This document shows, piece by piece, positions 46,849 to 53,712 of a DNA stretch of 64,000 nt (positions within the stretch are counted from its first letter, which is position 1; each line of letters opens with the position of its first letter). A program made the position numbers and the translations under genes. The DNA comes from Algoriphagus sp. TR-M9 (GTDB lineage Bacteria > Bacteroidota > Bacteroidia > Cytophagales > Cyclobacteriaceae), in the NCBI RefSeq assembly GCF_027594545.1, contig NZ_CP115160.1, forward strand, positions 331,001 to 395,000, in the 5' to 3' direction. The notes under the pieces were generated by a model that was not told the origin of the DNA, did not search any database, and worked only from the letters and a program-made list of their open reading frames with translations.

Positions 46849-48162
46849 GTGAAAGCGAGAACATTAAAGAAAGACAAAGTCAATATCATCACCATGGGTT
46901 GCTCCAAGAATCTCGTAGATTCTGAGGTGCTCCTCACTCAACTCAAAGGGAATGGTGTGAATGCCAGCCATGAATCTGGAACGGATGACAATAACATCAT
47001 CATCATCAATACCTGCGGTTTTATCGACAACGCAAAACAAGAGTCAATCGACACTATTTTGCAATATGCAGATGCCAAGGAAAAAGGTTTGGTGGACAAA
47101 GTCTATGTGACCGGATGTCTTTCGCAGCGCTACAAAGACGATCTGGAAAAAGAAATTCCTCAGGTGGATGCATTTTTTGGTACAAGAGATTTACCTGCGA
47201 TTCTTAAGAAATTCAAAGCAGATTACAAGCATGAGTTGGTAGGGGAGAGATTATTAACTCATTCTTCTCACTATGCTTACATGAAAATTTCTGAAGGCTG
47301 TGATAGACCCTGCTCTTTTTGTGCGATTCCATTGATGCGTGGAGGCCATGTATCGAGGCCGATCGAGGAATTGGTGAAAGAAGCGGAACACAAAGCAGCG
47401 GGAGGAACCAAAGAATTGCTTTTAATCGCACAGGATTCCACCTATTATGGATTGGATATTTATAAAAAGAGAAATTTGGCGGAGTTGATGCGTAGGCTAT
47501 CTGATGTGAATGGTATCGACTGGATTCGCTTGCATTATGCTTATCCGACAGGTTTTCCAATGGACGTGATCGAAGTGATGAAAGAGCGTGAGAATATCTG
47601 TAATTATCTGGATATTCCTTTACAGCACGGATCTACAGATGTGCTGAAAGCGATGCGTCGTGGTACAACCCGTGAAAAGCAAGAGAATCTAATTCATAGC
47701 ATCCGTGATATTTTGCCGGACATCGCGATTCGTACCACATTGATCGCTGGGCATCCTGGAGAAGGCGAGAAAGAATACCAGGAGATGGTTGACTTCGTGG
47801 AGCGAATGAAATTTGAGCGCTTGGGTGTGTTTACCTATTCTCATGAGGAAAATACGCATGCTTATACGATGGAAGACAACATCCCTCAGGAAGTGAAGCA
47901 GGAGCGAGCGAATAACTTGATGGAGATTCAGGAGCAGATTTCTTACGATTTGAATCAAGAGAAAATTGGCAAGTCTTTCAAAGTGTTGATTGATAAAAAA
48001 GAAGGTGGCCACTTCGTAGGCCGTACCGAATACGATTCTGTGGAAGTGGATAACGAGGTTTTAATTGATGCATCGAAATACTACTGCCGAGTGGGAGATT
48101 TTGTAACTGTGAAAGTAACTGAGGCTACAGAGTTTGATCTGTACGCGGAGGTGGAGGAGTGA
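46849..48162 (+). CDS. rimO: ribosomal protein S12 methylthiotransferase RimO
   Basis: The GTG at 46849 is preferred to a frame start at 46762: the -7 element lies between them and homologues begin KARTLKKDKVNIITMGCSKN. The 437-residue radical-SAM enzyme puts a methylthio group on an Asp of protein S12. The N-terminal UPF0004 domain (TMGCSKNLVDSE, NTCGFID, VTGCLSQRY), the radical-SAM CxxxCxxC in SEGCDRPCSFCAIP and a C-terminal TRAM domain are all present. A diverged second copy of its last codons lies at 50337-50426. Confidence 0.96.
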   Translation: MKARTLKKDKVNIITMGCSKNLVDSEVLLTQLKGNGVNASHESGTDDNNIIIINTCGFIDNAKQESIDTILQYADAKEKGLVDKVYVTGCLSQRYKDDLEKEIPQVDAFFGTRDLPAILKKFKADYKHELVGERLLTHSSHYAYMKISEGCDRPCSFCAIPLMRGGHVSRPIEELVKEAEHKAAGGTKELLLIAQDSTYYGLDIYKKRNLAELMRRLSDVNGIDWIRLHYAYPTGFPMDVIEVMKERENICNYLDIPLQHGSTDVLKAMRRGTTREKQENLIHSIRDILPDIAIRTTLIAGHPGEGEKEYQEMVDFVERMKFERLGVFTYSHEENTHAYTMEDNIPQEVKQERANNLMEIQEQISYDLNQEKIGKSFKVLIDKKEGGHFVGRTEYDSVEVDNEVLIDASKYYCRVGDFVTVKVTEATEFDLYAEVEE

Positions 48163-48553
48163 TTTTCGCTTGTTGTTTTAGGGGAAATAGAGAAAAGGTC
48201 AAAAAGCCTTGATAAAATCTAAAAAAGGGCCACTGAAGTGAAACCGTGCCCCTAAGGTTGCGTTGCCGGTACTTGGTACACTATTTTAGCCGCGTAAACT
48301 AACCCATGAAGCTTACAGAAGGACGTGAGCGAGCATCTCGACAAAAAAGACGTGTTAGATTAGTTTCGTGTAGATTAATTTTTTAGGCTAATATTCAGCT
48401 TGTTACGTTGTTGTTTTTGTTATTTTCGAAGAAATGTTTGGATATTTAATTGGGGGGGGTAGTTTGGCAAGACTAGTTTTCACCGGTGATCTTTAGTTAA
48501 GTACCTGCTCAAAGGTTGGGCAGGTATTGTTTGAAAAATTTTAACAAGAAGAA
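48163..48553. other. 391-nt intergenic region with the leader of cassette 2
   Basis: The first 250 nt, between rimO and the promoter region, contain no ORF, hairpin or recognisable element; their base composition is closer to coding DNA than to the AT-rich stretch that follows, so a decayed gene is possible. The last part holds the G8-TAG and ACCGGT leader described separately. Confidence 0.5.
48421..48530 (+). promoter_or_regulatory. leader element of the second peptide-propeller cassette
   Basis: TATTTTCG (48421-48428) is a seven-of-eight match to the -7 consensus. Then come eight Gs and TAG (48452-48462), the perfect palindrome TCACCGGTGA (48480-48489) and a stem TACCTGC/GCAGGTA near 48501-48525. 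Order and spacing match the leader at 40.3 kb, and the palindrome lies 64 nt before the start codon (63 nt there). Confidence 0.6.
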
Positions 48554-48814
48554 ATGAAAAAGAAAGTTTTAATTTTTGCCATCGGTTTATCATTCTTGGC
48601 ACCGGGGATTTCCTGGGGACATATGGATGTGTGTCAGGCTGGTGGCCCAGGGTCTACAGGATGCAAGGTTTCGAAAACGTTTGAACTTGAGGCAGGGCCA
48701 GCTGGTGGTTCAACTACTATTACTTATGAGACAACATGTGGAGAAGGGTACTACGCTTGTTGTATTTTGAATATTATGACAGGTGAAGGCTCTGCAACTT
48801 GTGTTGAAAAGTAA
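48554..48814 (+). CDS. small secreted cysteine-rich peptide, cassette 2
   Basis: The 86-residue protein has a signal peptide (MKKKVLIFAIGLSFLAPG, cleavage near SWGH) and six Cys in the mature part (residues 27, 37, 62, 69, 70, 83). As in the peptide at 40.4 kb, the first Cys is residue 27, there is an adjacent Cys pair and the last Cys is near the C-terminus, although the sequences otherwise differ. It is followed by a hairpin and a propeller lipoprotein gene. The function is unknown; a second frame in the same region (48576-48770) is a shadow. Confidence 0.75.
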   Translation: MKKKVLIFAIGLSFLAPGISWGHMDVCQAGGPGSTGCKVSKTFELEAGPAGGSTTITYETTCGEGYYACCILNIMTGEGSATCVEK

Positions 48815-48837
48815 CGCAATAATAATCGATAAGTTAG

Positions 48838-48860
48838 CGGCCAGTAGTTTTTGCTGGCCG
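48838..48860 (+). other. intercistronic hairpin between peptide and propeller, cassette 2
   Basis: CGGCCAG and CTGGCCG are perfect 7-bp arms with a 9-nt loop. No T-run follows, so it looks like an mRNA-processing or stabilising stem and may also reduce read-through into the propeller gene. Confidence 0.65.
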
Positions 48861-48877
48861 TGAATTTGACTTTAGCG

Positions 48878-50014
48878 ATGAAGAATATATTGATTGGTAT
48901 TTTACTGATTTCGATTTTATGGGCTTGTCAACGAGTGGAGGAAGAGAAGTCTAGGGTTGATCTCTCCGAGAGCGAAATTGTTAACGATTGGCTGTTCAGA
49001 AAAGCAGCACAGATAGATTTAGTTCCTTTAGAATATAAAGGATATGAAAGTTTAGTGCTTACGATTCGGGACGTCATTACTCAGGGAGGCGAGTACTATG
49101 TGGTTGACTCGGATATCTCCGATACAAAGTCAATTAAAAAATTTGATGGAGCAGGAAAGTTTAAAGGTGTGTTGAAAGACGTTTCGTTTGAATATCGAGA
49201 CTATAAAATCGAAAGTGTTTCAAAGTTTAAAGATGGGAAATTGCTGGTTCTGGATGAGTCGAGCCACTGTTTTGTGTTGAATTCTGATTTATTGGCTGAA
49301 GAAATACATGAACTGCCATTTAAGGCATCAAAGGTTGCCTATTTTGAAGATAGTATTTATTTCTATTCGAATAGACGTGGGAAGAACAATCAGGGGGACT
49401 CCCTTATGTATGATTTTGTTGTTTACGATTCTGATTTCAATTTCGTTTCTGGTTTTGACAAGTTTGAAATCCCAGAATATTCTCAGAATGTGAGTCTGAT
49501 GGTTGATGGTAGTTTCTCAGCTTCAGATAAACTACTATATTCCAGTTTGACAGGTGATACGATATATAGTATAAATAGCAAGGGCAAATCGGAAATGTTG
49601 AAAATTGCTTTTCAAAATCCGACATTTAGCCTAAACGAGTATCCCGAAGTTTCAATGGGTTCGGTGTTACCTATACTCCAATCCGATTTTTCGTGGGGTA
49701 TTTCAAATTTGGTGTCTTATAACGATTATGTTTTTTTTAATTATTATGATAGAAATAGTATTATGTGTGCGGTAGTGGATATGAGGAATGCAAAGACGAT
49801 TGTGAGTGATCCAAAAGGAACGAAGGATGATGCTGATGTTTTGCCTTGGCCTCGTGTTACCTCTGATGGATTTTTATTAGGGTGGTATTCGGGGGAGTCT
49901 TTGAAATGGTTTAATAATATTGATAGCAGGAGTGAGGAGAGTATTTTATATAGGTCCAGGAAATTCATTGATGCTTCCTCGAATCCCGTTTTAGTTAAAT
50001 ATAAAATACAATGA
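48878..50014 (+). CDS. six-bladed beta-propeller lipoprotein, cassette 2
   Basis: The ATG at 48878 gives MKNILIGILLISILWACQ, a lipoprotein signal; a start 27 nt upstream would fall close to the hairpin. The 378 residues match the size of the cassette 1 propeller exactly and share its general plan: an acidic N-terminus, then repeated strands such as KSIKKFDGAGKFKGVL and VLDESSHCFVLNSDL. Weak similarity and the shared peptide context place it in the same family. It overlaps the next ORF by ATGA. Confidence 0.78.
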   Translation: MKNILIGILLISILWACQRVEEEKSRVDLSESEIVNDWLFRKAAQIDLVPLEYKGYESLVLTIRDVITQGGEYYVVDSDISDTKSIKKFDGAGKFKGVLKDVSFEYRDYKIESVSKFKDGKLLVLDESSHCFVLNSDLLAEEIHELPFKASKVAYFEDSIYFYSNRRGKNNQGDSLMYDFVVYDSDFNFVSGFDKFEIPEYSQNVSLMVDGSFSASDKLLYSSLTGDTIYSINSKGKSEMLKIAFQNPTFSLNEYPEVSMGSVLPILQSDFSWGISNLVSYNDYVFFNYYDRNSIMCAVVDMRNAKTIVSDPKGTKDDADVLPWPRVTSDGFLLGWYSGESLKWFNNIDSRSEESILYRSRKFIDASSNPVLVKYKIQ

Positions 50015-50355
50015 ATAGTTTGTTGTGTTTGATAGGGTTCTTAATCCTTTTTTCGTATCCGGATCGATTTGAGGTGGTTATAGACAAAGATACTACGAAA
50101 GAGCAAATTGATGAATTTATTTTAAGTGCTAAATCTCATGGGATAGAGCTGAAGGTTTTGTATTCTTCTTATTTCCCATCGGGAAAGATAAGGACGTTAC
50201 AGGTGAGGTTTACGTCTGAGGTAGGGTCAAATCTGGCTAGCTTAAACTTTGTGGAAAACGACAACTGCCTTTATTTTTTTCGTGACTACGATCCAAAAGC
50301 TCCCGTAAAAATGGGAATAGGATCTTGTCCTGTCGATTCTTCTACTGCCAGGTAG
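50011..50355 (+). CDS. small exported protein related to a BlaR1-associated C-terminal domain
   Basis: The start overlaps the propeller stop (ATGA). The 114-residue protein has a short hydrophobic export signal (LLCLIGFLILFS) and a domain reading VVIDKDTTKEQIDEFILSAK, then HGIELKV and SGKIRTLQVRF. This resembles the short domain found at the end of M56/BlaR1-like proteins of Bacteroidota (pattern ITKxTTDxELxxIKxxLKxxGI then SGEITxI); that comparison is from memory and should be checked. The last residues (DSSTAR) are encoded within the rimO remnant, so the C-terminus may have been altered by the junction. Confidence 0.55.
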   Translation: MNSLLCLIGFLILFSYPDRFEVVIDKDTTKEQIDEFILSAKSHGIELKVLYSSYFPSGKIRTLQVRFTSEVGSNLASLNFVENDNCLYFFRDYDPKAPVKMGIGSCPVDSSTAR

Positions 50356-50426
50356 GGGACTTTGTGAATGTAAAAGTCACTGATGCGACGGAGTTTGACC
50401 TGTATGGGGCTGTAGCGGGGGGATGA
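50337..50426 (+). pseudogene. rimO: second, diverged copy of the rimO 3' end
   Basis: Translating from TTC 50337 to the TGA at 50424-50426 gives YCQVGDFVNVKVTDATEFDL then Y, against YCRVGDFVTVKVTEATEFDL then Y in intact rimO: 18 of 21 residues are identical. Ten silent third-position differences against three amino-acid changes show that the copy diverged while still under protein-level selection, so it came from another functional rimO and was not made by local duplication and decay. It has no start of its own. Confidence 0.85.
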
Positions 50427-50526
50427 CTTTCCAAGCAGGACTACTAGAAAGTATAGTTTTCTTCGCAAATCTTTGTTTAGTGCTTTTTTTTTTCTTGGGT
50501 CAGTCTAAATATTAAAAACAGAAAAA

Positions 50527-50718
50527 ATGAGAAAATTAGCTTTAATTATGATGCTGACATTTGGCAGCTTGTTGTCGTATGAAGGAAATGCAAGAGACAT
50601 GCCTACAGGGCCTACATTGAAAAAAATGTATTGTAGTTCTCAAAAAACCTCCTGGGCATGTAAATATATGTCAGAAGGTGAAGATTGTCCTCTCTCTTCT
50701 ACAACAAATTGCCCCTAA
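50527..50718 (+). CDS. small secreted cysteine-rich peptide, cassette 3
   Basis: The 63-residue protein has a signal peptide (MRKLALIMMLTFGSLLSYEG, cleavage near GNA) and four Cys in the mature part (residues 36, 45, 54, 62) spaced every 8-9 residues. It is shorter than the peptides of cassettes 1 and 2 and lacks the adjacent Cys pair. The G8-TAG and ACCGGT leader is missing. A perfect hairpin and a propeller lipoprotein gene follow, so it belongs to the same arrangement. The function is unknown. Confidence 0.68.
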   Translation: MRKLALIMMLTFGSLLSYEGNARDMPTGPTLKKMYCSSQKTSWACKYMSEGEDCPLSSTTNCP

Positions 50719-50729
50719 CTTGATTTTGT

Positions 50730-50750
50730 GGGGAGAGGAATTCTCTCCCC
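50730..50750 (+). other. intercistronic hairpin between peptide and propeller, cassette 3
   Basis: GGGGAGAG and CTCTCCCC form a perfect 8-bp stem around GAATT. Only a weak T-rich stretch follows, so full termination is doubtful. It takes the same place as the hairpin in cassette 2. Confidence 0.7.
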
Positions 50751-50762
50751 CGATTTTACTTT

Positions 50763-51869
50763 ATGAAAAAAATACTTTTCATCTTCACTCTTTCAGTGAT
50801 ACTATCGTGTGATTCGAGAAAAAAGAATTCTATTGATTATTCTTTATATACGACCAGTTATAATTTAACAGGATCCAGTGATTTGATCTATGACAAACCA
50901 TATCATGTTTTAGGAGATACCCTTTTTAGTTTTGATATCTATCAAAACAAAATCACCAAGACGCCTCTAAGTGGCCATGAGGCACAGGAAATCAACCTGT
51001 CTTTTGATTTTGATTCGCAACCGTATACATTTTATTATATCAATTCAGATTCCATAGTTTTTTCAACAGGGAATATGCTATTATTGACGGATGGGAGAGG
51101 AAGCCAATTCCACTCGGTTAAACTTTTTGATAATCTTGGTGATATTGATAATGAAGTGTATTCTGAATTCCCGTTTGATGGATTCTCTTCACATTTGGTT
51201 TATGATAATCACTCAAATTCTGTCCTATTTTACTTTGCGAAAAAAAGCCAAACAGAACGCAGAAAAGTATTTGCCAGTATCGATTTGGAAAATGGTGATT
51301 GGGCAAGCCTTCCTGTATATCATCCGGCTGAATATCAAGATGTTCCGTTGAATTACACCACTTACCCCAGTGTCACTTGGTCACCTCTTGGGTTAAGCTA
51401 TATCTATACGATTTCGCCGACTATAATTCATATCGATACGGTATCAGGATCTCAAAGTGAATTCAATATTTCAAGCTTTGGGGGAAAGCAATCAGCTGAA
51501 CCCCAATCTTATCGGGATGAATGGACGTCAGATTATTTTGAAAACTGGGTATTGACATCACCTAACTATGTGAAGTTAATCTATGACCCATTTAGGAAAT
51601 TGTATTACAGATTCTCGCAGGCTGCGATGAATATATTCCCAAATAGAGATGAATATTATCATGATTTCCTAATCAAAAACAGAGAACTATACCTCACTGT
51701 ATTAGATGAGGAATTCAATGTGATTGTTAATCAGTTAATCCCTAAAGGAAAATATGACCCTTCGAGGAGTTTTGTGTTTTCAAAAGGCTTATGGGTACCC
51801 CATGAAATATCCATCGTTCAAGATGAAGAGCAATTGTATGGTGATTTATTTTATTTTACTGATCAATAA
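50763..51869 (+). CDS. six-bladed beta-propeller lipoprotein, cassette 3
   Basis: The 368-residue protein starts with a lipoprotein signal (FTLSVILSCDSRK). Strand-turn repeats (HVLGDTLFSFDIYQNKITKTPL, FYINSDSIVFSTGNMLLLTD) fit a propeller and the length is near that of the other two. It is AT-rich like the rest of this region. The gene follows the cassette 3 peptide and hairpin and is the last intact gene before a stretch of decayed genes. Confidence 0.76.
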   Translation: MKKILFIFTLSVILSCDSRKKNSIDYSLYTTSYNLTGSSDLIYDKPYHVLGDTLFSFDIYQNKITKTPLSGHEAQEINLSFDFDSQPYTFYYINSDSIVFSTGNMLLLTDGRGSQFHSVKLFDNLGDIDNEVYSEFPFDGFSSHLVYDNHSNSVLFYFAKKSQTERRKVFASIDLENGDWASLPVYHPAEYQDVPLNYTTYPSVTWSPLGLSYIYTISPTIIHIDTVSGSQSEFNISSFGGKQSAEPQSYRDEWTSDYFENWVLTSPNYVKLIYDPFRKLYYRFSQAAMNIFPNRDEYYHDFLIKNRELYLTVLDEEFNVIVNQLIPKGKYDPSRSFVFSKGLWVPHEISIVQDEEQLYGDLFYFTDQ

Positions 51870-51895
51870 GAAATATAGATAGTTTGGGAAATATT

Positions 51896-51908
51896 CTTCT
51901 CCAGAAGC
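51896..51908. repeat. palindromic repeat, copy 1
   Basis: CTTCTCCAGAAGC, the core of the repeat family found again at 52046 and 52328. Confidence 0.7.
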
Positions 51909-51939
51909 AACATTGTTGAGGTCCAATTTCTTATCTTAA

Positions 51940-52077
51940 ATGACGAACAAAGGGCAAGAAAACCCAAGGAGGCAAAAATATATATAAGCATTTATCATTC
52001 TGATCTTAATCGCCCTGGGATTGTTATCAAGAAAAATACCCGTTATGCTGCTTCTCCAGAAGCAGCATTTAAAACAT
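51940..52077 (+). pseudogene. DUF2809-like membrane protein remnant
   Basis: The frame starting MTNKGQENPRRQKYI meets an in-frame TAA (51985-51987) and continues with AFIILILIALGLLSRKIPV, like the first helix of DUF2809 membrane proteins, which are about 120 residues long. After KIPV the sequence runs into the palindromic repeat at 52046 and stops at 52075-52077. The gene is therefore broken by a nonsense codon and truncated by the repeat. The family call is from memory of the N-terminal pattern. Confidence 0.5.
52046..52067. repeat. palindromic repeat, copy 2 (best conserved)
   Basis: TGCTGCTTCT and AGAAGCAGCA are perfect 10-bp arms around CC. It cuts the DUF2809-like frame. Confidence 0.8.
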
Positions 52078-52083
52078 AAATAG

Positions 52084-52224
52084 ATGTTGATTTTAGTCGG
52101 TTTAATCCTATTTGGATTGGGGGTTTATTTATACCGAAAGATTGTTCTTCAAGACAAAGTGGGCTTTCACAAGTTTAATTATTTAGACAAATTCCGGAGA
52201 AATGCCTTGATCTACTTCTTTTGA
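52084..52224 (+). pseudogene. small membrane protein with probable frameshift
   Basis: MLILVGLILFGLGVYLYRKI begins a 46-residue frame that stops at TGA 52222-52224. One added base in the T-run at 52218-52222 would let translation continue as LIGGCIMVVRELIIWIWF, a second hydrophobic helix, up to a stop near 52278. This looks like a two-helix membrane protein broken by a one-base deletion, or a sequencing error. It could also be a functional single-helix protein. Confidence 0.45.
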
Positions 52225-52291
52225 TTGGAGGATGTATTATGGTGGTGAGAGAATTGATCATTTGGATTTGGTTTTAGTTTCTTTTTAGTCC

Positions 52292-52308
52292 GGCCTCTGG
52301 AATAGCAG
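52292..52308. repeat. palindromic repeat, degenerate copy
   Basis: GGCCTCTGGAATAGCAG differs by a few bases from the inverted copy 36 nt downstream and looks like a decayed member of the same family. Confidence 0.4.
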
Positions 52309-52327
52309 CACAACTACAAATAAGTCC

Positions 52328-52344
52328 AGCTTCTGGAGAAGCAG
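52328..52344. repeat. palindromic repeat, copy 3 (centre inverted)
   Basis: AGCTTCTGGAGAAGCAG is the reverse-complement form of the same palindrome. Confidence 0.7.
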
Positions 52345-52405
52345 GATAACCCATCTTTTGCCCTTTCGCCCGATCTACCTAATTTAGCAGCCTAAAATCG
52401 CCCGA

Positions 52406-53569
52406 ATGCAATTAATCGAAGTTACCAGTACAGCCCATCAGATAGAGTTTATCGAGATGGCTGTCAGGTTGTATAAAAACGAAAAAAATTGGATCCGGCC
52501 TCTTGACGCAGATATCGAGGGGCTTTTTCACCCGGAAACCAACAAGCTTTTCAGAAATGGCGCCAAGGCCAAACGTTGGCTGTTGCAAAACGATCGTGCA
52601 GAAACCATCGGACGTGTAGCAGCTTTCATCAATCCCAAAATGAAGGAAAAGCAACCGACTGGAGGTTTGGGTTTTTTTGAATGCATCGACGATCAGGATG
52701 CAGCATTCTTACTGTTTGATACCGCAAAAGCCTGGTTGGAAAGCGAGGGAATGGAGGCCATGGATGGCCCGATCAATTTCGGTGAGCGGGACAAGTGGTG
52801 GGGATTGCTCGTGGATGGCTTCACGGAGCCGAATTACAATATGCCCTGGAACTTTAAGTATTACCAGAAGTTCTTTGAAGATTACGGTTTCCAGATCTAC
52901 TTCAAGCAATTCACCTACGCCAGAAATGTTCAGAATGTGGGTTTTGATGAGAAGCTCATTGCCAGGGCGAATGTGATATTGGGCGATTCTGATTATACTT
53001 TCAGATATATCAAAGGCAGGGAACTGCGGGAAAAAGCACCGGAGTACTTTATGAACGTGTATAACAAAGCCTGGGCACGACATATGGGAAAAACCTTGAC
53101 TTTGAAGGAAACCCAACTCATGTTTTCCAAAATGAAGCCCATCTTGGATCCCAAGTTGATTTACTTCGGATTTTACAAAGGGGAGCCGGTTTCCATGTTT
53201 ATCCAGATTCCTGAGATCAACCAGATTTTTAAGCATGTCAATGGGAAAATGGATCTGATCGGTAAGCTAAAGTTTCTTTGGTACAAAACATTTTCACCGC
53301 CCAATAAAATGCTGGGTTTGGTGTTTGGAGTAGTGCCGGAGCATCAGGGCAAAGGTGTAGAATCCGCCATGGTGGTAGAATATGATAAAATGAGCGGGAA
53401 ACCGGATTTTCAATACAAAACCATAGAGATGAACTGGATCGGGGATTTCAACCCGAAGATGATGCGGGTTTGTGAGCAGCTTTTGGCAGAAATTTATAAG
53501 ACCCATCATACTTACCGGTACTTATTTGATCGGGAAAAGCCTTTTGAAAGACACCGCATATTTGATTAA
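52406..53569 (+). CDS. GNAT-like N-acetyltransferase family protein
   Basis: The 387-residue soluble protein belongs to a Bacteroidota family annotated as GNAT-like. Near the C-terminus MLGLVFGVVPEHQGKGVESAMV carries the acetyl-CoA-binding pattern Q/R-x-x-G-x-G/A of GNAT proteins (EHQGKGVE). The N-terminal half (VRLYKNEKNWIRPLDADIEGLF, GFFECIDDQDAAFLLFDTAKAWL) suggests a duplicated acetyltransferase fold. The substrate is unknown. It is a single gene between the decayed region and the kinase gene. Confidence 0.78.
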   Translation: MQLIEVTSTAHQIEFIEMAVRLYKNEKNWIRPLDADIEGLFHPETNKLFRNGAKAKRWLLQNDRAETIGRVAAFINPKMKEKQPTGGLGFFECIDDQDAAFLLFDTAKAWLESEGMEAMDGPINFGERDKWWGLLVDGFTEPNYNMPWNFKYYQKFFEDYGFQIYFKQFTYARNVQNVGFDEKLIARANVILGDSDYTFRYIKGRELREKAPEYFMNVYNKAWARHMGKTLTLKETQLMFSKMKPILDPKLIYFGFYKGEPVSMFIQIPEINQIFKHVNGKMDLIGKLKFLWYKTFSPPNKMLGLVFGVVPEHQGKGVESAMVVEYDKMSGKPDFQYKTIEMNWIGDFNPKMMRVCEQLLAEIYKTHHTYRYLFDREKPFERHRIFD

Positions 53570-53712
53570 TAGTGTTATTTACGATTTTTGAATTACGATT
53601 TACGAGGCCAACTTAGGAGATTGAGGTTTTTCTACATATTGACCTTTGTAACCTTACAACTTTCCAATTCTGAGACCCAATATTTCAATTTTATAATTTT
53701 ACAATCTATTTC

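Larger units (their letters stand above)
51870..52405. other. 536-nt region with gene remnants and repeated palindromes
   Basis: Contains at least three copies of a CTTCTCCAGAAGC palindrome (51896-51908, 52046-52067 and inverted at 52328-52344) plus a degenerate one at 52292-52308, a broken DUF2809-like gene and a small membrane protein gene with a probable frameshift. These are listed separately. Confidence 0.7.

Noticed and set aside
48576..48770. Alternative frame overlapping the cassette 2 peptide
   Set aside because: No signal peptide, start inside the peptide gene, and no support from neighbours.
50337..50526. Third copy of the G8-TAG leader before cassette 3
   Set aside because: The only G-run (six Gs near 50417) is inside the rimO remnant, and no ACCGGT palindrome follows.
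40384..50718. Calling the small peptides NVEALA family
   Set aside because: None contains NVEALA or a close variant; only size, Cys content and neighbourhood are alike.
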